In this document: positions 9,753-18,494 of the stretch, piece by piece | How the letters are laid out: each line of letters starts with the position of its first letter | Numbering within the stretch: position 1 is the first letter of the stretch | Source of the DNA: an uncultured Bizionia sp. | Lineage (GTDB): Bacteria; Bacteroidota; Bacteroidia; Flavobacteriales; Flavobacteriaceae | Assembly: GCA_947496215.1 (NCBI GenBank) | Contig: CANMCF010000028.1 | Span: forward strand, 1 to 46,838 | Reading direction: 5' to 3' | Length of the DNA: 46,838 nucleotides | Notes under the pieces: model-generated | Told to the model about the DNA's origin: nothing | Databases searched by the model: none | The model's input: only the letters and a program-made list of their open reading frames with translations | Position numbers and translations under genes: made by a program

Positions 9753-11102
9753 ATGAAGACCAAATTACTAAAAATCATTTTTCCCATAGGATGCTACATG
9801 TTCATCTCACTCTCAATTGCACAAAACAGCGTTGAAAACCTATTGACTGAACAAGATTGGAATAGCCTATTTCCAAAAAGAGCTGGAACCTACGGCACGC
9901 ACCCACAAGGTTATACAACAGATTTTTTCTCTTACCAAAACTTTAACCAAGCAGTAGAGGAAATGAACGATTATCTCGTAGAGATTAGAATCAAGCCAGG
10001 TGTTTGGGGGGAGCTAAGCACAATAACAAAAAAGTCTACCAATACGACCTACCTATATAGCGATGTAGAAAGCTGGTGGCATTCCAATTCTACTCCAGAA
10101 TTAGTAATTCATGTCGACTTTGCGGATTTCATAAACTATGATTCCGAAACTAACAACAAACGTGAACTTGCTGCTTTTTTGGCAAACATTTCAAAAGAAA
10201 CCACTGGAGGATGGGAATTGCCCGTAGGAAGTGGTTCTAATGGCGATTACGCAGGTTGGGGCTTGTATTTTGTGCATGAAGTAGGCTATACTAGCTCAAA
10301 TAGTGCAGGAGTTTATTCTCAAGCTAGTACCGAATACCCTCCAAATCCAACAATGGGTTATTATGGTAGAGGGCCCATACAATTATCTTGGAATTACAAT
10401 TATGGGCAATTCAGCAAGTTTTTATACAATGACATCAACATTCTTTTGGACAACCCAAACCTTGTACAAGAAGATGCCATATTAGCCTTCAAATCTGCAA
10501 TCTGGTTTTGGATGATGCCTCAATGCCCCAAACCATCATGTCATCAAGTAATGCACAACTTATGGTTTGCCGAGCCCGGGCAATACGAACAGGACAAAAT
10601 GAATAAAAAAGGATTTGCACATACAAACAATATTATCAATGGTGGGCTAGAATGTAGAAATTCATCAACCACCGCTTTTACCGAAAAGGTCGTTTTAAGA
10701 TCAGAGCTATATAAATATTACTTGGAAGTTTTAGGTTTCTCCTTGGCAGATATCGATCAGGAGAATACTGGTGATTACACCACTCTTTGCTATGAAAGCT
10801 CCACTGACACCATGGAAGATTACATTACTTGCCATAATGACACAACCCTAGATACTCCAGGTTTTTCTTCTCATGAATTTCAAGTCTATCCCAATCCAGC
10901 CATTACCTCTTGTACCATAACCAGCAATCAAAAACAAATACGAAAAATAGAATTGTTTAATGTGCAAGGACAAAAAATATTATCCGATGAACCAAATGAC
11001 AGACAAGTAAATATATATATGCAAAACATCCCTTCTGGTTTATATATTGTAAACATCATATCAGACAGCTTCCAATCTACTTTTAAATTGGTCAAAAAAT
11101 AA
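9753..11102 (+). CDS. Secreted GH19 chitinase with T9SS sorting domain
   Basis: The 449-residue product has a signal peptide (1-23, ending LSIAQ) and a family 19 glycoside hydrolase domain at about residues 28-340. The catalytic pair is visible: E149 in 'AFLANISKETTGGW' (general acid) and E176 in 'GLYFVHE' (general base). The substrate-cleft motif 'YYGRGPIQLSWNYNYG' and 'AFKSAIWFWMMP' are also intact, as is 'HTNNIINGGLEC' near the end of the fold. GH19 enzymes hydrolyse beta-1,4-GlcNAc polymers with inversion. Residues about 378-449 form a T9SS type A sorting domain ('VYPNPAITSC', 'LFNVQGQKIL', 'GLYIVNI'), so the enzyme should be released or anchored at the cell surface. It lies 80 bases after the sensor kinase and 109 bases before the response regulator on the same strand. 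Confidence 0.93.
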   Translation: MKTKLLKIIFPIGCYMFISLSIAQNSVENLLTEQDWNSLFPKRAGTYGTHPQGYTTDFFSYQNFNQAVEEMNDYLVEIRIKPGVWGELSTITKKSTNTTYLYSDVESWWHSNSTPELVIHVDFADFINYDSETNNKRELAAFLANISKETTGGWELPVGSGSNGDYAGWGLYFVHEVGYTSSNSAGVYSQASTEYPPNPTMGYYGRGPIQLSWNYNYGQFSKFLYNDINILLDNPNLVQEDAILAFKSAIWFWMMPQCPKPSCHQVMHNLWFAEPGQYEQDKMNKKGFAHTNNIINGGLECRNSSTTAFTEKVVLRSELYKYYLEVLGFSLADIDQENTGDYTTLCYESSTDTMEDYITCHNDTTLDTPGFSSHEFQVYPNPAITSCTITSNQKQIRKIELFNVQGQKILSDEPNDRQVNIYMQNIPSGLYIVNIISDSFQSTFKLVKK

Positions 11103-11211
11103 ATTTGTAGGCACTCTAAACACTAAAAAAAAGCATAAAATCATAACATTAAAAATACTTGAGTGATTAACTACAAATCTATGCTAAATTAAAGTTAGGT
11201 TAAATCCATAC

Positions 11212-11862
11212 ATGAATTTAAAAAATCAAGATGACTTCGTTATGCATACACAAATATTGCTTGTCGATGACCACAAAGTATTTTCCAACAGTCTAAAATT
11301 CATATTAGAAGAAAATAATTTCCATGTAAATGTTTCGCCATGTGCAAACACTGCACTCATTTATCTAGAATCCTTAACTTTTGATCTTATGATTGTCGAT
11401 CTTGCCATGCCAAAAATAACGGGATACGATTTGATTAAGGAAGTTCTAGAAAACAAAAAAAGAACCCCTCCAAAAATCATTGTTTTAACGAGTAACAAAA
11501 ATGCCTATGTCTTTAAAAAATTGTACACTTTAGGCATTGATGGCTATCTGAGCAAGAATGTCTCAAGATCAGAACTGCTCAAAGCAATAAACAGTGTAAT
11601 CAATAATGACAAACATTATGAATCGGTAATTTACAATGACTTTTTAAACAATTCCAGCAAAAAAAATGATGTAAGTTTAACTCAAAAAGAACAGAATGTA
11701 CTTCGATTGATTCTAAATGAAATGACTTCTTCTGAAATTGCTGATGAACTTAAAATCTCATTTAATACTGTCGAAGATTATCGGAAAAAATTAATGCAAA
11801 AAACAAAATCCAAAAACGTAGTGGGACTTGTCAAATATTCTTTCGAAAACAACCTATTTTAG
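11212..11862 (+). CDS. NarL/LuxR-family response regulator
   Basis: The 216-residue product has an N-terminal receiver domain with the acidic pocket D19-D20 ('ILLVDDHKV'), phospho-acceptor D63 ('LMIVDLAMP'), the switch Thr/Ser in 'IIVLTSNKN' and the conserved Lys in 'GYLSKNVSR'. A C-terminal LuxR-type helix-turn-helix (about 153-214) contains 'LTQKEQNVLRLILNEMTSSEIADELKIS' followed by the recognition helix 'NTVEDYRKKLM'. It is the natural partner of the kinase at 7813. The start could also be the internal ATG at 11242, which puts the receiver strand closer to the N-terminus. Confidence 0.9.
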   Translation: MNLKNQDDFVMHTQILLVDDHKVFSNSLKFILEENNFHVNVSPCANTALIYLESLTFDLMIVDLAMPKITGYDLIKEVLENKKRTPPKIIVLTSNKNAYVFKKLYTLGIDGYLSKNVSRSELLKAINSVINNDKHYESVIYNDFLNNSSKKNDVSLTQKEQNVLRLILNEMTSSEIADELKISFNTVEDYRKKLMQKTKSKNVVGLVKYSFENNLF

Positions 11863-11959
11863 AAATTCATAACATATTTAAAATCTATAAGCCATATTAA
11901 TCCAAGTTCAACTTTCATCCTATGAATTCCTTCCAATAGACCGAGCAATTTTAAACTAG

Positions 11960-12006
11960 AATAGCAGTTGAAAACTAAGTTCGTAGTTTAGTCGTCAACC
12001 GCTATT
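11960..12006. repeat. Long imperfect hairpin between convergent genes
   Basis: AATAGC-A-GTTGA at 11960-11971 pairs with TCAAC-C-GCTATT at 11995-12006. An inner stem AAACTA (11972-11977) pairs with TAGTTT (11984-11989) around a 6-base loop. A five-base bulge lies on one side. It sits between the converging response regulator and T9SS-substrate genes but has no T-tract, so it is not a classical terminator. It could be a dispersed intergenic repeat or a processed RNA end. Confidence 0.5.
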
Positions 12007-12038
12007 TCCCATATCTCGTTAGCAAATGTTTTTTACGT

Positions 12039-12788
12039 TTATTCTTTTATAAACTTCAATGCCTTTCCATTTTCAAATCTCAAAAAATAAATTCCGTTTG
12101 TTAGGTTTTGAATAGAAAGCCTTTCTTTGTCAGAAACACTTCCTTCTTTTATTTTAGATCCTAAAATGTTATGAATTTCGTAATTTTCTTTTTTAATCAA
12201 TCCAGAAATTTTTATGAAGTCTGAAGAAGGGTTTGGAGACAAGGTTATGTTCTTGTCATCAAGAGTTATATCTTCTGTAGAAAGAGTTGAAAAATCAAGA
12301 TTAGCTTGAAAAGTTTCTATGGCTGCTCCACTGCCTTGGGCAGTCCTCCAATCAAATGTATAAATGTTTGAAGTTGATGGATTTGTAATTATATTAGAAA
12401 CAATAATCTCTATGGTTGACCCTGCTGTTATGGTTGCCCCCCCTGAAGCTCCTCCAGTAGATATTTGAATTCCACCTGACCATGAACCATAGATGGTACC
12501 AAAGTTGGTCGAGTTAATAGGAATTTCAACTCCATCGACCTTGACAGTTGCATAAGGAGCGAAAGACGCCAAAGGAGTTACTGCGGCAAAATTTGAGTAC
12601 CCACTAGGCTTTGTTAAATAAATGATATTGGGAGCAATGGTGCCAACTCCAATATCGTTTGCCGTAACATAGGTAAAAGTATATGTTGCCAATGCACCCA
12701 ATGTAGGATCATCCACCGTTACTGTTTGAGAGTTCGTTAAATTTAAATTCAATAAACCCATGATTACTATAATGTAAATTTGCTTCAT
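12039..12788 (-). CDS. Secreted protein with T9SS C-terminal sorting domain, function unknown
   Basis: The 249-residue product has a signal peptide (1-20, ending NLTNSQ). A Thr/Gly/Ser-rich beta-structured domain (about 21-170) follows, which I cannot assign to a family. The C-terminal type A T9SS sorting domain is clear: 'LSPNPSSDFIKISG' (about 183-196), 'IHNILGSKIKEG', and 'NLTNGIYFLRFENGKALKFIKE' at the end. Export across the outer membrane by T9SS is therefore expected. It converges with the response-regulator gene. Confidence 0.8.
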   Translation of the reverse strand: MKQIYIIVIMGLLNLNLTNSQTVTVDDPTLGALATYTFTYVTANDIGVGTIAPNIIYLTKPSGYSNFAAVTPLASFAPYATVKVDGVEIPINSTNFGTIYGSWSGGIQISTGGASGGATITAGSTIEIIVSNIITNPSTSNIYTFDWRTAQGSGAAIETFQANLDFSTLSTEDITLDDKNITLSPNPSSDFIKISGLIKKENYEIHNILGSKIKEGSVSDKERLSIQNLTNGIYFLRFENGKALKFIKE

Positions 12789-13376
12789 AATGTAGATTTT
12801 TTAATTGTTAATACTAAGTTTCATATGCCAACCGTGAGATAAAGTAGGTATTTACTTCTAAGTTAATGTTTTTTCATTTTAACGAACTAGGGGTTTTCCT
12901 TAGAATCAATAATGAACAGAACAACCTGATCCACTTTTCATTAAATTTACACGAATGGCCCCTCCACGTTAAGACACAGTTCTTAGCAATATGTAAAAAC
13001 AACTCTATACAATGAAAAAACATTAGTACTGCAGTGAATAAAAAGATAATGTAACCTTAGTCGCAAGAAAATTGTAAATATACCGACCAACAATCCATCT
13101 TTGGAAAAAATGAAATTTGAACTTACAAGGCAAACTCTTTTTTGGCATTAAACGCTTCTCCTGAATTCTTCAATGCATAGACAAATCTACTTAGAGCTAT
13201 GAAAAATGTGTAACTCTTCCTGCTTAGATTTATCCTCATTATGCATAAGTACAACTTTTGGTTTTGGTCTTGATCCTAAGCAAATCGCTTATTTGATCTA
13301 AAAGCAAATATATCAAGGGATACGAAAGGCTCTAGAACAAAGAAAGTCAGCAAAAATGCTGACTTGTCTTCTCTAG
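12789..13376. other. Intergenic stretch, no gene recognised
   Basis: Between the start of the minus-strand T9SS substrate and the initiator tRNA I see no coding frame with family resemblance and no repeat array. The only clear structure is the hairpin at 13344-13365 next to the tRNA 3' end. Confidence 0.4.
13344..13365 (-). terminator. Hairpin downstream of tRNA-fMet
   Basis: A perfect 9-bp stem (AAGTCAGCA at 13344-13352 and TGCTGACTT at 13357-13365, 4-base loop) lies 11 bases beyond the tRNA 3' end. In the minus direction it is followed by a T-rich stretch, consistent with an intrinsic terminator of the tRNA transcript. Confidence 0.6.
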
Positions 13377-13449
<73 letters not shown>

Positions 13450-13521
13450 ATTTAATCTTTAAAACAATTTACTTAGTTTTTAACTTTCGGTTCATAATGC
13501 CGATCAAATTGTTTCGGACTG

Positions 13522-13551
13522 CAAATATACAACCCTTTTTAGATATAACAA
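13522..13551 (-). promoter_or_regulatory. Bacteroidota sigma-A promoter for tRNA-fMet
   Basis: On the minus strand a TTG (13551-13549) is followed after 19 bases by TATATTTG (13529-13522), a perfect TAnnTTTG -7 element with allowed spacing. The start point would be near 13516, giving a 5' leader of about 67 bases on the tRNA. Confidence 0.65.
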
Positions 13552-13569
13552 GCATTATTTATTAAAAAA

Positions 13570-13752
13570 TCATTGCTCGATGTTAATGATTTCAAATCCA
13601 ACAAGTTCCGTTTCCTCAAATTGAGGAGATACCTGTATGGGATTGCAACACACCTCACAATCCTCTACATAAGTTTGACTAGAAATGCTTGAATCCAACA
13701 ACATTGAAATGTATTCCCAGCAATATGGGCATTGAAAAAAATGTTCGATCAT
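13570..13752 (-). CDS. CPXCG-type cysteine-rich small protein
   Basis: The 60-residue product has two Cys clusters, 'FFQCPYCWEYI' and 'VEDCEVCCNPI', and fits the small CPXCG-motif cysteine-rich family (about 60-65 residues) thought to bind zinc. The ATG at 13752 is preferred over an upstream in-frame start at 13782. The longer version would begin inside the terminator hairpin at 13774-13806 and adds residues absent from the family's usual length. It has no signal peptide, so it should be cytoplasmic. Its biochemical role is unknown. Confidence 0.75.
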   Translation of the reverse strand: MIEHFFQCPYCWEYISMLLDSSISSQTYVEDCEVCCNPIQVSPQFEETELVGFEIINIEQ

Positions 13753-13773
13753 AAGCAATCTTGTTTTGATAAA

Positions 13774-13806
13774 AAAAAGCAACTAACCTATGGTTAGCTG
13801 CTTTTT
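13774..13806 (-). terminator. Intrinsic terminator after the LRR gene
   Basis: An imperfect inverted repeat (GCAACTAACC and GGTTAGCTGC, one mismatch, loop TAT) is flanked by A-runs on one side and T-runs on the other, as in a bidirectional rho-independent terminator. It lies 30 bases past the stop of the minus-strand leucine-rich-repeat gene. Confidence 0.7.
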
Positions 13807-13835
13807 ATAAAATATTATAAAGTGATTATTCTTGT

Positions 13836-14660
13836 TTAATCTCTATCCACGACGTAAGTCTTTACCTCAGGCGTAATAAGTAGCATTTTGGCTACAGCTG
13901 CTTTATCGTTGTCTACACTAACATAATCGACAGATAGGTTATTGTCGCTAACCATCAAGGTATTCAATTTTTTAAGATTACATAGTTTCAATGGCAACTT
14001 GCCTACAAACTGATTTTCAGCTAGGATGAGTTCCTCCAAATGGATTAGCTTACTTAATTCCTCAGGGATTTTCCCTTCTAGTTTGTTCTCTATCAAACTC
14101 AACTTTTCCAACAGCTTCAAGTTCTCGATTTGGGAAGGAATCACTCCTGTCAGGGAGTTGCTACCCAACTGCAATGTTTTCAATTTCGTCAGCCCCATCA
14201 ATTCCAAAGGAATGTCTCCTGTAAGTTGATTGCTGAACAAGGCCAAGACTTCAAGATTTTTCAATCCTCCCAATGCATTTGGGATTGCGCCTTCAAACTT
14301 GTTGATGAACAATTCCAAACTTGTCAATTCCTTTAAATTTGATATACTGGTTGGAATGTTACCTTCCAGCTTGTTCAAACTCAAATTAATTTTTCTCAAA
14401 TGAACCAAATCACCTATTTCAATTGGCAATGTACCTTGGAGATTGTTGAAAGTCAAATCGATTTCCACAACTTTGTCATTTTCAACTGTTATGCCATACC
14501 ACGTGGAGACATCTGCATCCAAATTCCATTTATTGTTCCATTGCTCTCCTTGCGTTGTATCATACAAGGCTAACAAGGCTTCTTTCTCTTTTATGGAAAC
14601 GTTTGCATAGGTTATTGCCGTCGCAAATAAAAAGATTAGAGTTAATTTTATGATTTTCAT
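13836..14660 (-). CDS. Secreted leucine-rich-repeat protein
   Basis: The 274-residue product has a signal peptide (1-19, ending ITYA). A cap segment follows, 'EKEALLALYDTTQGEQWNNKW...WYGIT', typical of plant-type LRR proteins in bacteria. About eight 24-residue repeats of the pattern LxxLxLxxNxLxGxIPxxIxxLxx fill residues about 65-250. No T9SS sorting domain follows; the protein ends in a short polar tail. Proteins like this usually mediate protein or surface binding in the periplasm or outside the cell. The partner is unknown. It has its own promoter (14689-14719) and terminator (13774-13806), so it is probably monocistronic. Confidence 0.85.
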   Translation of the reverse strand: MKIIKLTLIFLFATAITYANVSIKEKEALLALYDTTQGEQWNNKWNLDADVSTWYGITVENDKVVEIDLTFNNLQGTLPIEIGDLVHLRKINLSLNKLEGNIPTSISNLKELTSLELFINKFEGAIPNALGGLKNLEVLALFSNQLTGDIPLELMGLTKLKTLQLGSNSLTGVIPSQIENLKLLEKLSLIENKLEGKIPEELSKLIHLEELILAENQFVGKLPLKLCNLKKLNTLMVSDNNLSVDYVSVDNDKAAVAKMLLITPEVKTYVVDRD

Positions 14661-14688
14661 AAAGTTGGGGTTTGGTATAGTTGTTAAC

Positions 14689-14719
14689 CAAAACTACCTC
14701 AATATACGTTTAAAACCAA
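14689..14719 (-). promoter_or_regulatory. Promoter of the LRR gene
   Basis: On the minus strand TTG (14719-14717) is followed after 20 bases by TAGTTTTG (14696-14689), a full match to the Bacteroidota TTG-N(17-23)-TAnnTTTG consensus. Transcription would start near 14684, about 24 bases before the ATG at 14660. Confidence 0.6.
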
Positions 14720-14756
14720 ATTTTTTCGATGAAATACACTTTAATTGTTAATGTTT

Positions 14757-16667
14757 TTAAGACTCCAATTCATCTATTTCAATTTGTATGTCTTCCCATT
14801 TTTGCATCAATGCTTCCAATTCATCCTTTTTGCCTTGATAATTGGCAAAGAACTTTTCGTCTGAAACCACTGCATCGTAGTTTGTTGCCAATTCTACATC
14901 AATCTCTTTTATCTCTTTTTCGATTTGGTTGATTTTGGATTCGGTATTGCTCAACTTGTTGTTGAGTGACTTCAATTTTTTCTGAGACTCATAGGACTGT
15001 TTGCTCTTTTCCTTTGGAGTCTCTTTTACCACTGTTCTTTTTTCAACTTCTCTCAAGTTCTCCACTTTACGTTGCTCTAAATAGTAGTCTATGTCCCCCA
15101 AGTATTCTTTTACCTTCTCGTCTTTGAATTCATAGATCGTACTCGTCAATCCTTGCAGGAAATCCCTATCGTGAGATACCAAAATCAACGTCCCTTCGAA
15201 ACGTTGCAATGCTTCTTTCAATACGTTTTTGGATTTGATGTCCAAGTGATTGGTAGGCTCGTCCATTATCAATACGTTGAATGGCTGCAACATGAGTTTG
15301 GCCAATGCCAAACGGTTTCGTTCTCCTCCAGACAAGACTCGTACGTATTTTTCAGCTTCATCTCCACGAAACAGGAATGATCCCAGGATATCCCTTACCT
15401 TGCTTCTATTGGTTTCGTTTGCAGCATCTATCATGGTATCCAAAACGGTTTTGCTACCATCTAGATATTCTGCTTGGTTTTGAGCAAAATAACCTATTTG
15501 GACATTGTGTCCCAACTTGAGTTCACCATCATATTGAATGTCTCCAACCAAGATTTTTGCCAATGTGGATTTCCCTTGACCATTTTGACCTACAAAAGCG
15601 GTTTTGATGTCGCGCTCTATCATTAAATCGATATTGGACAACACCTTCTTTTCTCCATAACTTTTAGAGATGTCATTTGTCTCCACCACAACCTTTCCTG
15701 GAATTATGGATACAGGGAAGTTTAATGTCATTACGCTATTGTCGTCTTCGTCCACCTCTATCCGATCTATCTTATCCAACTTCTTTATCAGCGATTGTGC
15801 CATTGTCGCCTTGGATGCTTTTGCCCTGAACTTCTCTATGAGTTTTTCGGTTTGTTCTATTTGCTTTTGCTGATTTTTTTGAGATGCCAGTTGTTGTGTT
15901 CTTATTTCTTCCCTTAAAACCAAATACTTTGAATAGGGCTTTGGATAATCATAAATGCGACCTAAAGATATTTCTATCGTTCTATTGGTCACATTGTCCA
16001 AAAACATCTTATCGTGAGACACTATCGCCACAGCTCCAAAATAATTTTTCAAAAAGCCTTCCAACCAAATGATGGATTCTATGTCCAAGTGGTTCGTTGG
16101 CTCATCCAACAACAATATGTCATTGCTTTGCAGCAATAGTTTTGCCAACTCTATTCGCATTCTCCATCCTCCAGAAAAGGTGTCCGTCAACTTGTTGAAA
16201 TCTTCTCGTTTGAAACCCAATCCTTGAAGTATCTTCTCTGTTTCTCCTTGATAGTTGTATCCTCCCAATATTTCATACTGGTGCTGTATCTCGTTTAGAT
16301 CTATCATCAATTGGTTGTACGCCTCGCTCTCGTAATCTGTACGCTCTGCCAATTGGGTATTTACCTCCTCCATTTGGGCTTCCAGTGCTTTTATCTCCGT
16401 AAAGGCTTGATATGATTCTTCCAATACCGTACGTCCGAACACAAAATCTATATCCTGCTTCAAGAACCCTATCTTAAGGGTTTTGTCCGCTGCTATCTGT
16501 CCAGAGTCCGGTTCCAGTTCCTTTGCTAGAATTTTAAGCATGGTTGATTTGCCTGCTCCATTTTTTCCAATGAGCCCAACTCTGTCTCCATTGCCCAATT
16601 TAAAGGTTATGTCTTCAAACAGGTATTCTCCTTGAAATGATATTGATAAATTATGAATGTTAAGCAT
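14757..16667 (-). CDS. ABC-F family ATPase (ribosome-associated)
   Basis: The 636-residue soluble protein contains two ABC ATPase domains and no membrane segment. Domain 1 has Walker A 'GKNGAGKS' (34-41), signature 'FSGGW' (164-168) and Walker B 'LLLDEP' (185-190). Domain 2 has Walker A 'GQNGQGKS' (360-367), signature 'LSGGE' (445-449) and 'VLIMDEPTNHLD'. Both 'DEPTNHLD' boxes are intact. A charged helical linker at about 240-310 corresponds to the tRNA-interaction region, and a C-terminal coiled coil (about 540-630) resembles Uup/YheS-type members. ABC-F proteins act on the ribosomal E site and relieve stalled translation. I cannot say which subfamily this is, so no symbol is given. It is transcribed divergently from the DUF983 gene. 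Confidence 0.93.
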   Translation of the reverse strand: MLNIHNLSISFQGEYLFEDITFKLGNGDRVGLIGKNGAGKSTMLKILAKELEPDSGQIAADKTLKIGFLKQDIDFVFGRTVLEESYQAFTEIKALEAQMEEVNTQLAERTDYESEAYNQLMIDLNEIQHQYEILGGYNYQGETEKILQGLGFKREDFNKLTDTFSGGWRMRIELAKLLLQSNDILLLDEPTNHLDIESIIWLEGFLKNYFGAVAIVSHDKMFLDNVTNRTIEISLGRIYDYPKPYSKYLVLREEIRTQQLASQKNQQKQIEQTEKLIEKFRAKASKATMAQSLIKKLDKIDRIEVDEDDNSVMTLNFPVSIIPGKVVVETNDISKSYGEKKVLSNIDLMIERDIKTAFVGQNGQGKSTLAKILVGDIQYDGELKLGHNVQIGYFAQNQAEYLDGSKTVLDTMIDAANETNRSKVRDILGSFLFRGDEAEKYVRVLSGGERNRLALAKLMLQPFNVLIMDEPTNHLDIKSKNVLKEALQRFEGTLILVSHDRDFLQGLTSTIYEFKDEKVKEYLGDIDYYLEQRKVENLREVEKRTVVKETPKEKSKQSYESQKKLKSLNNKLSNTESKINQIEKEIKEIDVELATNYDAVVSDEKFFANYQGKKDELEALMQKWEDIQIEIDELES

Positions 16668-16824
16668 AGAATTCTGACTGTTGTTACTAAGTTTTAATTT
16701 GATAAAACTTAACTTTGTACTTGTATTCCAACTGCTACATCGGAATACTCATTTTAATGAAGTCTCAGTTAAACAACCGAAACATCATCTCTCTATTTGA
16801 GATTGCAAAAGTACATTAATTTAT

Positions 16825-17205
16825 ATGTTTAAAAAAGGATCGAAATTATATAGTATTTTAAGGGGAGCCTGTCCAAAATGCCATAATGAATCTATGTATG
16901 TGAACAATAATCCCTATGCACTTCAAGAGGCTTTGAGTATGCACGAACGCTGTAGTCACTGCAATACGAAATATAAGATGGAGCCCTCGTTCTTCTATGG
17001 CTCCATGTATGTGAGTTATGGTTTGGGCATTGCTTTCGCTGTTGCCGCCTTCGCTATAAGTTATCTATTTTTGGGAACTAGTCTGAAAATGGCTTTTGGT
17101 GCCATCGTGGTGACCTTGATTGTCTTCATGCCCATTATCATGCGAGTTTCCAGAAACATCTGGATCAATCTCTTCATAGGCTACGACAAGTCCAAGGCCA
17201 AATAG
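16825..17205 (+). CDS. DUF983 family membrane protein
   Basis: The 126-residue product begins with two zinc-ribbon-like pairs, 'CPKCHNES' and 'CSHCNTKYKMEPSFF', the hallmark of DUF983. Two membrane helices follow (about 58-83 and 86-108). The function of the family is not established. A TAACTTTG element at 16710-16717 is a plausible -7 promoter, but its nearest TTG is 26 bases upstream, slightly beyond the usual spacing. It converges with the FAD oxidoreductase. Confidence 0.8.
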   Translation: MFKKGSKLYSILRGACPKCHNESMYVNNNPYALQEALSMHERCSHCNTKYKMEPSFFYGSMYVSYGLGIAFAVAAFAISYLFLGTSLKMAFGAIVVTLIVFMPIIMRVSRNIWINLFIGYDKSKAK

Positions 17206-17233
17206 GATGATTCTTTTGTTATAAAGTCATGAA

Positions 17234-18280
17234 TTACCTTTCAAAACGTTTAATGTCAATCTCTTCATTCAAACCTTGATTGTTTTCTATGTAATCATAT
17301 AACTCTTTTGCCACATATGGTCCAATCATGACTCCTCTTGTCCCCAAACCATTAAGTATGTAGACATTGTCACCATCTCCATATCTTCCAACCAGTGGCC
17401 TTCTATCCATTACCGTTGGCCTTATTCCAGCAACTTGCTCCACGATGGTAAAATCGCAATTTACTATGGTCTTGAACTTCTTAACGAGTTCTTCCTTTGC
17501 CCATTCGGTTATTGCATTCGTTTTATCATCCCAATCGTATGTGGCACCTATTCTATACAAATCGTTTCCAATGGGAATGACGAATACACTAGACTTCAAA
17601 ACAAAATCCATTTTAAGGCTTGGAGCATGAATCGTCAACAATTCCCCTTTTACTTCATTCAATGGCAAATCTTTGAAAAAAGGGTTCTTTCTCATTCCAA
17701 ACCCTTCTGCAAAAACAATGTGCTTGGCCTTTATGCCTTTATAGGTCAATCCTTTCTCTCCATCTTCCAATGCACCATACTCAAAGGACTCCTCTTTCAA
17801 TTGATTGGTTTTTCTCAAAAGAGCCTTGTAATTTTCAACCAATGCCTTTGTATCTATCCGACCAGTGTCCAAAACTTCACCGAAACCAAAATGTGCATCA
17901 ATGTGTTTGTTCGTGTTATCATGCATCTTGGTAGACAACAGCTTACTCAATCTAGGTTTGTCTGAAGCAGCATACCAATCATTCTGCTCTTCTACAGAGG
18001 CAAACATTCTATAGACGGGTACTTTAAAATCCAATTTGCCACCCAATCGCTCTTCTATTCTTTCATACATTGGCAAAGCCAATTGCAATTGTTCCTCACT
18101 TTTCCATACACTTGAAAAGCGCTTTAGAATCACTGGGTTATACAAGCCTCCAGCTACAGTAGAGGACTGTTGCGAGCAATCATCGAAAACAATAAATGAT
18201 CTATTGTTAGCAATCAACTGTTCGCAAAAAGCTATTCCAGCTATTCCGCAACCTACTATCATATAATCTGATGTCATCAA
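17234..18280 (-). CDS. FAD-dependent oxidoreductase (DAO family, MnmC-like)
   Basis: The 348-residue product starts with a Rossmann FAD-binding motif, 'YMIVGCGIAGIAFCEQL' (GxGxxG), ending in the adenosine-binding acid of 'SFIVFDD'. 'VAGGLYNPVILKRF' and 'GIRPTVMDRRPLVG' are shared with the oxidase domain of MnmC and other D-amino-acid-oxidase-fold enzymes. 'NGLGTRGVMIGPYVAKEL' is the usual C-terminal FAD-contact helix. The substrate is probably a secondary or N-substituted amine, but no specific substrate can be read off. A second start codon lies one residue in. It is separated from the upstream gld operon by a terminator at 18444-18473. Confidence 0.85.
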   Translation of the reverse strand: MMTSDYMIVGCGIAGIAFCEQLIANNRSFIVFDDCSQQSSTVAGGLYNPVILKRFSSVWKSEEQLQLALPMYERIEERLGGKLDFKVPVYRMFASVEEQNDWYAASDKPRLSKLLSTKMHDNTNKHIDAHFGFGEVLDTGRIDTKALVENYKALLRKTNQLKEESFEYGALEDGEKGLTYKGIKAKHIVFAEGFGMRKNPFFKDLPLNEVKGELLTIHAPSLKMDFVLKSSVFVIPIGNDLYRIGATYDWDDKTNAITEWAKEELVKKFKTIVNCDFTIVEQVAGIRPTVMDRRPLVGRYGDGDNVYILNGLGTRGVMIGPYVAKELYDYIENNQGLNEEIDIKRFER

Positions 18281-18443
18281 CTATTTTTTATTTTTTTATT
18301 TGTCATTGAATTCAAGTTTGATGAGCTCTGGCTTTAAAGCAAACATTAATCACGACATATTCTAATTCTATCTAGCGAAGATAATGCTTTCTTCTCTTTG
18401 CTTACTATTTAGGCAATTCGTAAATGACAAGTATTATAAAAAC

Positions 18444-18473
18444 AAAAACGCTCACCATTGGTGAGCGTTTTTT
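18444..18473 (-). terminator. Terminator of the gldKLMN operon
   Basis: A strong inverted repeat with arms CGCTCACCA and TGGTGAGCG is flanked by A5 on one side and T6 on the other, the form of a bidirectional intrinsic terminator. It begins 22 bases past the gldN stop codon and isolates the gld operon from the oxidoreductase on the same strand. Confidence 0.8.
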
Positions 18474-18494
18474 GAAATTATATGATATATGTGA

